Source of the DNA: Streptomyces sp. H27-C3
GTDB taxonomy: Bacteria > Actinomycetota > Actinomycetes > Streptomycetales > Streptomycetaceae
NCBI RefSeq assembly: GCF_030063415.1
Contig: NZ_JASITA010000014.1
Location: 1 to 64,000, forward strand
Direction: 5' to 3'
Length of the DNA: 64,000 bases
Shown one piece after another: positions 44,798 through 53,082 of this stretch. How positions within the stretch are numbered: position 1 is the first letter of the stretch; the number at the start of each line of letters is the position of its first letter. A program made the position numbers and the translations under genes. The notes beneath the pieces were generated by a model, which ran no database searches, was not told the origin of the DNA, and saw only the letters and a program-made list of their open reading frames with translations.

Positions 44798-44810
44798 ACT
44801 TCAGTCGCGC

Positions 44811-45261
44811 CGACTACCTGATCGTGGACGAGGCACAGTTCCTCGACCCCGATCGGATCGACCAGCTCGCCCGCACTGTCGACGACCTGGACATCGACGT
44901 CTTCGCCTTCGGTATCACCACCGGCTTCCGCTCCAAACTCTTCCCGGGCTCGCAACGCCTGGTCGAGCTGGCCGACCGGGTGGAGGTGCTGCAGGTCGAG
45001 GCGCTGTGCTGGTGCGGCGCGCGGGCCACGCACAACACGCGGACGACCGGCGCCGAGGTGGTCGTCGAGGGCGCCCAGGTCGTGGTCGGTGACGTCGACC
45101 ACCTGCCGGACGAAATCGGTTACGAGGTGCTGTGCCGACGCCACCACAGGCGCCGGATGACGTCCGCGGTGGCGTCGGCCGGGGCCCTGCTACCCGATGT
45201 ACTGCCCGTCGACCCGGTCGCCGGGGCTTCCGGGGTCAACGGGGCGACCGTACGATCGTGA
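44811..45261 (+). pseudogene. 3' remnant of the native thymidine kinase gene
   Basis: The frame opens at the insert junction and reads RADYLIVDEAQFLDPDRIDQ, then through the zinc domain (ALCWCGARATHNTRT; CRRHHRRR) to a native-looking C-terminus at 45261. The P-loop and about the first 90 residues are absent, and no ribosome site precedes the only internal start (GTG 44824). It cannot be an active kinase. It is about as similar to the intact copy as two orthologues would be. Confidence 0.9.
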
Positions 45262-46012
45262 AGACCGCGCCCTCCGGGTCCGCCACGGTCGCCATCCGGC
45301 CGCTGGAGCCCTCCCGGGGCGGTTTCAGTACGTGCCCGCCGAGCTCTGTCACCAGGTGCGCCGACGCATCGGTGTCCTCGACCTCGAAGTACGTCATCCA
45401 GTGCGCCCCCCTGTCCCGCGGCAGGGCATGGCCCACCCCGTGCACGGAGGCCACCGGGCGGCCGTCCGCGTGCAGGGTCAGATAGTCGAAGTCGGCCGAG
45501 ACGACCGCCTCCACCTCGTAGCCGAAGACGGCCTGGTAGAACTTGCCGACCGTGGCGGTCTCGCGGGTCACCAGCTCGTTCCAGGTCGGCGTGCCGTGCG
45601 TTCCGGCGAGCGCCGTGCCCAGATGCGCGGCGGCCTGCCAGACCCCGAAGACCGCGCCCGCGGGGTCCGACGCGAGGACCAGCCTGCCTGCCTCGCCCGC
45701 GTCGAGCGGGCCCACTGCGACCGTGCCGCCGTAACTCCTGATCGCCTCGGCCGTGGCGTCGACGTCCTGGGTGGCGAGATAGGGCGTCCACGCGATGGGC
45801 AGGTGTCGGTCGCGCGGCAGCTGCCCGATGCCGGCGATCTCCTTGCCGTCGAGCAGCGCACGTGCGTACGGGCCGAGCTGCTGCGGTCCCGGCCGGAACT
45901 CCCAGCCGAACAGTGTTCCGTAGAACTCCTGGGTCGTCGCCAGGCCGTGCACCATCAGGCTCACCCAGCAGGGCGCTCCGGGCGTGCGCCACCGGGTCGC
46001 TGCCTCGGTCAT
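45236..46012 (-). CDS. VOC (glyoxalase/bleomycin resistance) family protein, two domains
   Basis: A 258-residue protein with two tandem VOC modules. The first starts APCWVSLMVHGLATTQEFYG; the second has PTWNELVTRETATVGKFYQA, ending MATVADPEGAVFTIVR. Members are metal-dependent lyases, dioxygenases or binding proteins; this subfamily has no assigned substrate. The ATG at 46012 has GAGGAG at a 7-nt spacing. Its 3' end overlaps the thymidine kinase remnant by 26 bp. Confidence 0.8.
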   Translation of the reverse strand: MTEAATRWRTPGAPCWVSLMVHGLATTQEFYGTLFGWEFRPGPQQLGPYARALLDGKEIAGIGQLPRDRHLPIAWTPYLATQDVDATAEAIRSYGGTVAVGPLDAGEAGRLVLASDPAGAVFGVWQAAAHLGTALAGTHGTPTWNELVTRETATVGKFYQAVFGYEVEAVVSADFDYLTLHADGRPVASVHGVGHALPRDRGAHWMTYFEVEDTDASAHLVTELGGHVLKPPREGSSGRMATVADPEGAVFTIVRSPR

Positions 46013-46237
46013 CGTCGTTCTCCTCGGACCATTGGAGTGGTCGTGCGGGGACATGGGCGCGCCGTTGTAGGCACTCACCCGTGCAGATGCTTGCATCACC
46101 TGTCGCGCGACGCGCCACGGCCGCGCCGTTTTCCGCTGCTTCCCGCAGGAGATTGGCCGATTTGCTATTTCGCGTCCATTGCGGCGCCAATGTCGCGTGG
46201 TGTCGGACTCCATGGGAGCTGCGCGAGGATGGCACCC

Positions 46238-47065
46238 ATGAATGCCATCATCACCGCATCCGAACTCGCGAGCGACTTGGCGGGACACCGGCCGCCGGTC
46301 CTCCTGGACGTCCGCTGGCAGCTGGGTGGGGAGCACGGCCTCCCCGCGTACGTGGCCGGGCACATCCCGGGCGCGGCCTTCGTGGACCTGGACGAAGAGC
46401 TCGCCGGGCCGCCCGGAGCAGGTGGACGCCATCCGCTCCCCGAGGTCGAGGCCTTCGGCGCGGCGATGCGCCGGGCCGGCGTCCGCTCGGACACCCCCGT
46501 GGTCGTATACGACGGCGGCCAGGGCTGGGCCGCGGCGCGCGCGTGGTGGCTGTTGCGCTGGACGGGCCACCAGGACGTCCGGGTCCTGGACGGCGGTCTC
46601 GCCGTCTGGACGGGCCCGGTCGACTCGGAGGTCCCGGCTCCCGGAGCCGGCGACTTCTTCCCGGTGCCGGGCTCCCTGCCGCTGCTGGACGCTGACGGCG
46701 CCGCCGGATTGGCTCGAAGTGGCCTGCTGCTCGATGCCAGGGCCGCCGAGCGGTACCGGGGCGACGTGGAACCGATCGACCGGGTCGGCGGGCACATCCC
46801 GGGCGCGGTATCGGCCCCGACCTCAGAGAATGTGGCCCCGGACGGCCGCCTCCTGCCCGCCGCGGCGCTGGCTGACCGCTTCGAGGCGCTGGGCGCGGGC
46901 AAGGCCGCGGCGGTCGGCGTGTACTGCGGCTCGGGTGTCTCGGGAGCCCACGAGGTGCTGGCCCTGGAGGTCGCGGGCATCCCGGCGGCGCTGTACGCGG
47001 GGTCCTGGTCGCAGTGGTCCGCCGACGGATCGCGCCCGGTGGCCACCGGCCCCGAACCGCAGTAG
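46238..47065 (+). CDS. Rhodanese/3-mercaptopyruvate sulfurtransferase
   Basis: A 275-residue protein with two rhodanese domains. The second has the active-site loop VYCGSGVSGAHE, whose CGSGV form is that of mercaptopyruvate sulfurtransferases. The first (VVVYDGGQGWAAAR) is the inactive domain. It transfers sulfur to thiophilic acceptors. ATG 46238 is used because GAGGAT seven bases upstream could be a -10 of a leaderless promoter; ATG 46229 is an alternative. Confidence 0.85.
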   Translation: MNAIITASELASDLAGHRPPVLLDVRWQLGGEHGLPAYVAGHIPGAAFVDLDEELAGPPGAGGRHPLPEVEAFGAAMRRAGVRSDTPVVVYDGGQGWAAARAWWLLRWTGHQDVRVLDGGLAVWTGPVDSEVPAPGAGDFFPVPGSLPLLDADGAAGLARSGLLLDARAAERYRGDVEPIDRVGGHIPGAVSAPTSENVAPDGRLLPAAALADRFEALGAGKAAAVGVYCGSGVSGAHEVLALEVAGIPAALYAGSWSQWSADGSRPVATGPEPQ

Positions 47066-47091
47066 CGGCAGGGGCGGGGAGGAAACGTCAC

Positions 47092-47144
47092 CCCGCATGA
47101 GGAGGTCCCCGTACGCGATGCGTACGGGGACCTCCTCATGCGGG
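47092..47144. terminator. Bidirectional 25-bp perfect hairpin
   Basis: Arms 47092-47116 and 47120-47144 are exact complements with a 3-nt loop. It sits between the convergent rhodanese and sepH genes, directly beside the sepH stop. Confidence 0.85.
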
Positions 47145-47147
47145 TGT

Positions 47148-48257
47148 CTAGTCCTGCTTCTTGCGGCGCGTACCGAAGACGATCTCGTCCCAGCTCGGCA
47201 CGGCAGCCCGCCGACCCGGACGGACCCCGTCGGCCTCCGCCTGACGGTCCGTCGTACCGGTGAGCCGGTCGCGGTGCCCGGCCACGGCGCGCGGCATGAG
47301 CACATCGGCGTACGCCGATCCGGCCCCGGCGGAGGCCGCCGGGGCGGCGGGCTCCTCCTCGGGCTCCTGTGCGGACGAGGGCTCGTCCCTCGGCGGCTCA
47401 GGCGGCGGCGCGGGCCGCTCCGGCACCACCAGGTCGCCCCGGAAGCTCGGCACGGCCTCCAGCAGGCTGGTCAGAGAGTCCCGCTCACTGGCGGTGATCT
47501 CCTCGGGCTCGGCGGCCGAGGGCGGCGCGGGAGCGCTCGGCCGCTCCAACTGGCGCTCCAGCTGGCGGTCGAGGGCACGGTCCAGCGGCCGGTCGAGCGT
47601 GCGGTCCAGCGGCCGATCGCGCGGCAGCCTGGCGATCCGCGGGACGAACGGGAAGCTCGGCTCCGGCGAGGCAGTCATCGCCGAGTCGTCCGCCTCGCCG
47701 ATCAGCGCGCGCGCCTCGCCGTCCACCGCCTGGACCAGGCGTCGCGGCGGGTCGTACGTCCAGCTCGCGGAGTGGGGCTCTCCGGCGACGCGGTAGACGA
47801 GCAGGACCTCCCACGTGCCGTCGTCGCGCCGCCAGGAGTCCCACAGGACGGTCTCCTTGTCGGCGCCGCGCAGCAGCAGTCGCTCCTGCACCGCCTCGCC
47901 GAGTTGGGGTCCGGTGTTCTCGCCGGGGCGGCGGACGGGGGTCTTCCTGGCGCGCTCGGCCATGAACGCGCGCTCGGCGAGTACGGGGCCCTCGAAGCGG
48001 CGGACGCGGTCGACGGGGATGCCGGCCTGCTGGGCGACTTCCTCGGCGGAGGCACCCGCACGTATCCGTGCCTGGATGTCGCGAGGGCGAAGGTGGCTCT
48101 CGACCTCGATCTCGATCTGGCCGAGACGGGCGCGGTCGTTGCGCACCGCGGCACGCAGCCGCTCATCGATCGGAAGCGTGTACTCCGTGCTGTCAGCAGC
48201 CTTCAGCACCAGTCGTGTGCCGTCATTGGAGACGGCCACGACACGCAGTTCGGGCAT
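47148..48257 (-). CDS. sepH: Septation protein SepH
   Basis: A 369-residue protein that begins MPELRVVAVSNDGTRLVLKA. The conserved N-terminal DUF3071 region includes an HTH-like segment (IRAGASAEEVAQQAGIPVDR). A run of LDRx repeats (LPRDRPLDRTLDRPLDR and on), a Pro-rich linker and a short conserved C-terminus (VPSWDEIVFGTRRKKQD) follow. SepH activates FtsZ assembly in sporulation septation. ATG 48257 has GGGAGG seven bases upstream. Confidence 0.93.
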   Translation of the reverse strand: MPELRVVAVSNDGTRLVLKAADSTEYTLPIDERLRAAVRNDRARLGQIEIEVESHLRPRDIQARIRAGASAEEVAQQAGIPVDRVRRFEGPVLAERAFMAERARKTPVRRPGENTGPQLGEAVQERLLLRGADKETVLWDSWRRDDGTWEVLLVYRVAGEPHSASWTYDPPRRLVQAVDGEARALIGEADDSAMTASPEPSFPFVPRIARLPRDRPLDRTLDRPLDRALDRQLERQLERPSAPAPPSAAEPEEITASERDSLTSLLEAVPSFRGDLVVPERPAPPPEPPRDEPSSAQEPEEEPAAPAASAGAGSAYADVLMPRAVAGHRDRLTGTTDRQAEADGVRPGRRAAVPSWDEIVFGTRRKKQD

Positions 48258-48747
48258 GGGGACCTCCCGGGTGGTGCCTGCCGACGTCACGTGCGTCGCT
48301 GCTTCCGCTAGTCGAGTGTGGCCTGCCCGGGTGCAGCCTGCCACAACCTTACCGAGTTGCCCGGCGTGTCGGGCATCAGCCCTGGACCGCCGTTATGGCA
48401 CGGTTACCTATTTGCGACGCAAAGTGACCGACTCGTCACTCTGTGCAGCAGGCGCCCGTGCGGAACCGCGGCGCCGCCGGATCGAGTGCCGCTTTCCGGC
48501 CCCCTACCGTAGGTCCCGGACGCCCAAGTGGGAGACCGGCCCCAGGGCTCGCCACAGTACTCCATTCGGGCCACTGGGGTGGACCGGCGCGCCACCGAAG
48601 TTCTTCCGGGGCGCGGGAGTTGAACGAATCGATTCGTCTCTCCGTGGGGCCGCCGCGCGTTCCATGGGGTGTCCTGCTTCACAGAATCACCGGAAACGGA
48701 ACTATTCGCTTCGCCCAATTGTCCTTGTCTGATGCAAGGTGCAACAG
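48258..48747. other. Intergenic region between sepH and a divergent membrane protein gene
   Basis: The 490 bp must hold both promoters. I see a perfect inverted repeat AGTGAC-N6-GTCACT at 48423-48440, whose arms resemble BldD half-sites although the spacing differs. No coding region is supported. Confidence 0.45.
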
Positions 48748-49728
48748 ATGGGCAAGCAGAGGCTGGGCATGGGCGGTAAGCCGGAAACTGACATAAACGA
48801 TCAGAAAAAGACGCGGCTCGACCTGAGCGTGCCGCAGGTGGCGGGAAGCGCCCTGGCGGCGGTCGCGGCGGCGGTGCTGGCGTCGACCCTCGGGGTGTAC
48901 GGGACGATGATCGGCGCCGGAGTGGTGAGCGTCGTGGCGACCTGCGGCGGCACGATCTTCCAGCACCTGTTCCGGCGCACCGGGGAGCAGATCCGTGAGG
49001 TCACGGTCCAGGTGAAGCCGAAGGGCCGTCAGGTCCCGGTCCGTGATCCGCGCGGCCCACACGATCCGCATGATCCGAAGGAGTTCGACGACGCGACTCG
49101 GGTGATGCGCACGGTGGGCCTGCCCAGCGACATCGCGGGCGCGCCGGACCGTACGCAGCTGCTGTGGAAGGCGGACCTGCCGGACGAGACGGCCGAGGAG
49201 TTCACCGACGGCACCACGCACGGCACGCGCGTCCGGGGCTGGAAGCGCTCCGTGATCGCTGCCGTCGTCGTCTTCGTGGTGGCCATGGGCGGGATCACGG
49301 TGTTCGAACTGGTCTCGGGCGGCGACCTCAGCGGCGGCAAGGGCACGACATTCTCGAATGTCGTACAGGGCAGGGACCAGAAGAAGGACCCGCCGTCCGA
49401 CGCGCCGTCCGACGCGCCGTCGGACGCCCCAGGCACCGGTTCGCCGAGCCCGGAAACCGGCTCGGGCGGCGAACCGACACCGGACAAGAGCACCGGGACC
49501 GGCGGCGGCGCCCCCTCGCCCGACCCGTCCTCGTCGCCCCCCGACACCGGCGGCGACCCGTCGAAGCCCGTCACACCGACCCCCACGCCGACCCCGACAC
49601 CGTCCGGCTCCACCGGCGGTGACACGGACGACTCGGACAAGGGCACCGGCAGCACGGCGGACAGCGGCAGTGGCAGCGGAACCGGCAGCGAGCGGGACGC
49701 GCAGAACGGCGCCACGCCAGCCCCGTGA
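48748..49728 (+). CDS. Membrane protein with Pro/Ser/Thr-rich extracellular tail
   Basis: A 326-residue protein. A basic N-terminus leads to a hydrophobic hairpin (ALAAVAAAVLASTLGVYGTM, IGAGVVSVVAT), a cytoplasmic loop, and one more helix (VIAAVVVFVVAMGGITVFEL). The last 120 residues are SDAPSDAPSDAP and TPTPTPTPTP-like repeats, probably exposed outside the membrane. The function is unknown. ATG 48748 has AAGGTG upstream; a GTG at 48739 would add three residues. Confidence 0.7.
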   Translation: MGKQRLGMGGKPETDINDQKKTRLDLSVPQVAGSALAAVAAAVLASTLGVYGTMIGAGVVSVVATCGGTIFQHLFRRTGEQIREVTVQVKPKGRQVPVRDPRGPHDPHDPKEFDDATRVMRTVGLPSDIAGAPDRTQLLWKADLPDETAEEFTDGTTHGTRVRGWKRSVIAAVVVFVVAMGGITVFELVSGGDLSGGKGTTFSNVVQGRDQKKDPPSDAPSDAPSDAPGTGSPSPETGSGGEPTPDKSTGTGGGAPSPDPSSSPPDTGGDPSKPVTPTPTPTPTPSGSTGGDTDDSDKGTGSTADSGSGSGTGSERDAQNGATPAP

Positions 49729-49753
49729 CTGCCCGTCCCCTGACCACCCGTCA

Positions 49754-49784
49754 CGCGGGCCGCTCGCCCCACGAGCGGCCCGCG
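49754..49784. terminator. Bidirectional hairpin
   Basis: CGCGGGCCGCTCG and its exact complement (13 bp) with a 5-nt loop, between convergent genes, 6 nt from the stop of the oxidase gene. Confidence 0.8.
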
Positions 49785-49789
49785 CGGAG

Positions 49790-51106
49790 TCAGTCGCCCA
49801 GGACCCGCCGCAGATAGTCGTTGGCGAACAGCCGGTCCGGGTCCAGTCGGTCGCGCAGGGCCGTGAACTCGCCGAAGCGCGGATAGACCCCGGCCAGGTA
49901 CTCGGCGTCGCGCGTGTGCGCCTTGCCCCAGTGCGGCCGGCCGCCGTGCGCGGTCATGATCTGTTCCACCGCGGTGAAGTACGCCCGGTGCGGGGTGCCC
50001 TTGTACAGGTGCGCCGCGATGTACGCCGTCTCCCGGCCGGCCGCCGTGGAGAGCGTCACGTCGTCCGCCGGGGCGGTCCTGACCTCCACCGGGAAGCTGA
50101 CGCGCAGCGGCGAGCGCTCGATCATCGCCTTCACTTCGCGCAGCGCCGTGACCGCGGCCTCCCGGGGGAGCGCGTACTCCATCTCCAGGAAGCGCACACG
50201 GCGCGGGCTGGTGAAGACCTTGTACGGGATGTCCGTGTACGTACGGGCGGACAGGGCCCGGCTGGAGAGCCGGGCGACCGCGGGCACCACGGGCGGCACG
50301 GCCCGGCCGAGCGAACAGGCCACCTGGAAGAGGCCATTGGAGAGCAGCTCGTCCTCGACCCAGCCGCTGACCCTGCCGGGCGGGGCGGCGGGGCCCACGC
50401 TGCGGTTGTTGCGCTTGGTGTTGCAGTTCCCGGTGTGCGGGAACCAGTAGAACTCGAAGTGTTCGTTCTCGGCGAAGTGCTGGTCGAACTCGGCGGTGAC
50501 CCGGTCGAAGGCCATCGGCTCCTCGCGGGCGGTCAGCAGGAACACCGGCTCCACGGCGAAGGTGATCGCCGTGACCACGCCCAGCGCGCCGAGCCCGAGC
50601 CTGGCCGCCGCGAAGACCTCCGGGTTCTCCTTTTCCGAACAGATCAGCCGCGAGCCGTCCGCGGTGACCAGCTCCAGGGCGCGGATCTGCGCGGCGGTCG
50701 ACGCCGAGTCGCGGCCGGTGCCGTGCGTGCCGGTGCTGGTCGCGCCGGCGACCGTCTGCTCCATGATGTCGCCCATGTTCGTGAGCGACAGACCCTCCCG
50801 GGCCAGGGCCACGTTCAGGCGCTTGAGCGGGGTGCCCGCCTCCACCGTCACGGTTCCGGCCGCGCGGTCGATGTCGCGAATGCCGGTCAGCAGGTCGGGG
50901 CGTATGAGCACACCGTCGGTCGCGGCGACCGCGGTGAAGGAGTGGCCGGTGCCGACCGCCTTGACCCTCAGTCCGTCCTCGGCGGCCCTGCGGACCGCCT
51001 CGGCAAGCTCGTCGACCGAAGCCGGGGTCACTTCCCGCACTGGGCGGGCGGTGACATTCCCCGCCCAGTTACGCCACGTGCTCGCCGTCCTGGATGTGGT
51101 GGCCAT
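49790..51106 (-). CDS. D-arabinono-1,4-lactone oxidase-like FAD enzyme
   Basis: A 438-residue VAO-family oxidoreductase. FAD-binding motifs VKAVGTGHSFTAVAATDGVL and MGDIMEQTVAGATSTGTHGT are clear; GTHGTG is the flavin-binding motif of this family. The C-terminal ALO domain ends GGRPHWGKAHT, with LFANDYLRRVLG last. It would oxidise a sugar lactone or alditol. The start may be 51106 or 51115; a GGGGAGGG lies upstream. It overlaps the end of the truncated MFS gene by about 40 bp. Confidence 0.85.
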   Translation of the reverse strand: MATTSRTASTWRNWAGNVTARPVREVTPASVDELAEAVRRAAEDGLRVKAVGTGHSFTAVAATDGVLIRPDLLTGIRDIDRAAGTVTVEAGTPLKRLNVALAREGLSLTNMGDIMEQTVAGATSTGTHGTGRDSASTAAQIRALELVTADGSRLICSEKENPEVFAAARLGLGALGVVTAITFAVEPVFLLTAREEPMAFDRVTAEFDQHFAENEHFEFYWFPHTGNCNTKRNNRSVGPAAPPGRVSGWVEDELLSNGLFQVACSLGRAVPPVVPAVARLSSRALSARTYTDIPYKVFTSPRRVRFLEMEYALPREAAVTALREVKAMIERSPLRVSFPVEVRTAPADDVTLSTAAGRETAYIAAHLYKGTPHRAYFTAVEQIMTAHGGRPHWGKAHTRDAEYLAGVYPRFGEFTALRDRLDPDRLFANDYLRRVLGD

Positions 51107-51880
51107 CTGCCCCATGCCCTCCCCGAGTCGGTACCGGCCTGCGGAGCCGGCGGTAACCGAGGACCGCCACCACGGCCGCGAGAGCTCCCGCCACGGCGGG
51201 CACCGCGTACCCCGCTTCCGCCCCCGCCGCGTCGACCACCCAGCCGGCGGCCGAGGAACCGAGAGCGACTCCGACGGCGAGCCCGGTACTGGTCCAGGTC
51301 ATGCCCTCGGTCAGCTTGGAGCGCGGTACGTGCTGCTCGACGAGGGCCATGGTGGTCACCATCGTCGGTGCGATGGAAAGGCCCGCGACAAAGAGCGCCA
51401 CGGCCAGAAAGGGAAGGTTCCCGGCCAGTTGGAGGGGGATCATACTCACGGCCATCGCGCAGACACCCACCAGCCACCTCGTGGAGGCGGCGCCCTTGAG
51501 GTGCAGCAGACCGAAAACGGCTCCCGCGAGACACGAGCCGAGCGCGTAGACCGCGAGGACGAGGCTGGCCGCGGCCTTGTGGCCCTCCGCCTCGGCGAAG
51601 GCCACCGTGACGACGTCGACCGCCCCGAAGATCGCGCCGGTCGCCACGAAGGTGGCCACCAGTACCTGGAGCCCGGGGGAGCGCAGCGCCGAGCCGCTCG
51701 TGTGCTGCTCACGCGGGTGCGGGACGGGCTCGGTCGCGCGCTGCGAGGTCAGCCAGAACACACCGGTCACCAGGAACAGGGCGGCGATCAGCGGGCCCGC
51801 CTCGGGGAACCAGGCCGTCGAGAGACCGATGGAGATGATCGGGCCGAAGATGAAGCAGAGCTCGTCGGCGATCGACTCCC
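51069..51880 (-). pseudogene. MFS transporter, 5'-truncated
   Basis: The frame encodes ESIADELCFIFGPIISIGLS and about seven of the twelve helices of a Streptomyces MFS transporter (family motif VPHPREQHTSG), ending GEHVA. Upstream of about 51880 the sequence stops resembling the family (SKVGYEPTPWRTDSW replaces the expected helices), so the first 170 or so residues are missing. This break marks the edge of the island to the right. The remaining helices are intact and undamaged, so the loss may be recent. Confidence 0.75.
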
Positions 51881-51950
51881 ACGAGTCGGTTCGCCAGGGT
51901 GTAGGTTCGTACCCAACTTTCGAGATTGCGCTCTGACCTGCGGAAACGCC

Positions 51951-51978
51951 GAAGCCCCGGCCGCATGGCCGGGGCTTC
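51951..51978 (-). terminator. Hairpin at the island edge
   Basis: GAAGCCCCGGCC pairs perfectly with GGCCGGGGCTTC around a 4-nt loop. It would end leftward transcription from the island before the truncated MFS gene. Confidence 0.6.
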
Positions 51979-52093
51979 TCGATGTGCAGCCGGGGTTGCC
52001 CGACGCAGTGTTGTGTGGGTGGACGGGGGCTGCCCGGCCACGTGATCGGAGCGTACCGTCCTGGGCGCTGCGGAGTGTTCTGCTTGCGGAGCG

Positions 52094-52137
52094 CTCCGCT
52101 GACCTGCGTCACACGCGTGTCACACACGTCAGCGGAG
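52094..52137. repeat. 44-bp interrupted palindrome near the island edge
   Basis: CTCCGCTGAC (52094-52103) pairs with GTCAGCGGAG (52128-52137), and a nested ACACGCGTGT (52111-52120) has the same centre. The spacers match at four of seven positions. It is too symmetric to be chance and too interrupted to be a simple terminator. It may be an integrase, transfer or partition site. The rest of 51881-52224 holds only the hairpin at 51951. Confidence 0.6.
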
Positions 52138-52224
52138 TGACTTGTAGGGCCAGTACCTGTCGCGCGTGGCCGTCGCATCCTTCACCGCACCCGTGGTCGG
52201 GGGCTCACTGGAGTGAGGAGCAAC

Positions 52225-52629
52225 TCAGTGCCCCGTTCGTACAGCAGGTAGCATCGCGCGTTCGTACCAGGTCTGCTCGCGATGGAGTGGCTGCCTGTCC
52301 ATGCGGTACCAGCGATACGGAACATGGGTACATCCGAGGTTGCGTAGAGCCACGATGCGGTGATGCCCGTTGGCCACGTTCAAGGTCGTGCCCCGGGCCA
52401 TGATCTCCACCTTGGCCCGAAGGCCCTCCCAGCGGATGCTCTCGATCAGTTCCTCCATCTTCGTGCGCTCTTCTGGGTGCCACTCGTACCGGGCCTCGGT
52501 GGCCCTCCAGGAGGGGTAGTCCATGGAAGCGATGTCGTCGTCAACGAACCTCGCCAGCGGGACAAGGTGACGCCGTCGAAGGACGTCCGGAGATGGGTTG
52601 TTCAGAAACGACTCGTCGTAAGTAACCAC
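52225..52629 (-). CDS. ParB-like N-terminal domain protein
   Basis: A 134-residue protein. The central segment (EELIESIRWEGLRAKVEIMA, then LNVANGHHRIVALRNLG) has the ParB/sulfiredoxin fold with its G-H-H-R-x-x-A-L motif. No DNA-binding HTH follows, so it is not a full partition protein. It may be a small nucleotide-binding or modifying enzyme. The GTG at 52629 has only a weak ribosome site. Confidence 0.6.
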   Translation of the reverse strand: MVTYDESFLNNPSPDVLRRRHLVPLARFVDDDIASMDYPSWRATEARYEWHPEERTKMEELIESIRWEGLRAKVEIMARGTTLNVANGHHRIVALRNLGCTHVPYRWYRMDRQPLHREQTWYERAMLPAVRTGH

Positions 52630-52709
52630 TGTCCGCTTTCTCGAACTCGGTCTGCTATCGGGTGAGGTTCTTGTCGCCTGAAGGGGCGGCTAGGCTTCCC
52701 GTGTGTGGG

Positions 52710-52991
52710 TCAGGCTCCCACGCTTCTGAAGGGCTTCTTGTGCGGCCAGTATGAAACGCGCATGGCGGTCGGAATCATGCCTCGCGGGTAGTGGCCGAGT
52801 TGCCATGCGAAGCGGTAGCAGTGAGCCAGCCAAGCTAGCGCGATACGGGTGGCGTTGGTGGCGTCGAGCCCGGCCTCGGCCAGGGTTGCGAGGTCTGTGG
52901 TCATCTGCTCGTTCATGCGAACCGACAGATGCTTCGGAGCCTTCTTGGGCGGGGTCCGGGAGGATATTCCAGGACCTGCCTCGGTGGTCAT
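52710..52991 (-). CDS. Small RHH-like protein
   Basis: A 93-residue protein. KAPKHLSVRMNEQMTTDLAT followed by LAEAGLDATNATRIALAWLA has the beta strand-helix-helix pattern of ribbon-helix-helix regulators. The C-terminus is rich in aromatic residues and arginine. It could be the repressor of nearby island genes. The ATG at 52991 has no strong ribosome site. Confidence 0.55.
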   Translation of the reverse strand: MTTEAGPGISSRTPPKKAPKHLSVRMNEQMTTDLATLAEAGLDATNATRIALAWLAHCYRFAWQLGHYPRGMIPTAMRVSYWPHKKPFRSVGA

Positions 52992-53019
52992 TTACCGGAG
53001 CTTCTCTCTGAGTATGCGA

Positions 53020-53052
53020 GAACCCCCTGAAGAAATATCCGTCAGGGGGTTC
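53020..53052 (-). terminator. Hairpin terminator
   Basis: GAACCCCCTGA and TCAGGGGGTTC pair over 11 bp with an 11-nt loop. It lies 31 nt beyond the end of the gene at 53083-53598. Confidence 0.7.
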
Positions 53053-53082
53053 GCTGCCGTCTATCCGCGCGTGCAGCTATAC

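Larger units (their letters stand above)
41371..44810. other. Inserted segment that splits thymidine kinase and carries tdk-thyA-dfrA
   Basis: The left edge falls after AAGAGCACC of the native gene, and the right edge just before its CGCGCCGACTAC. About 75 codons of the native gene are missing. The 3.4 kb insert carries an intact thymidine kinase, thymidylate synthase and dihydrofolate reductase, all rightward, plus decayed leftward frames. I see no transposase, integrase or terminal repeat. The spared genes all serve dTMP and tetrahydrofolate synthesis. Confidence 0.75.

Noticed and set aside
44824..45261. A possible short functional thymidine kinase
   Set aside because: It lacks the P-loop and a ribosome site; it is the 3' remnant of the split gene.
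51900..51945. A GGTTCG-containing stretch that hinted at a tRNA fragment used as an attachment site
   Set aside because: No acceptor stem, anticodon arm or CCA context can be built around it on either strand.
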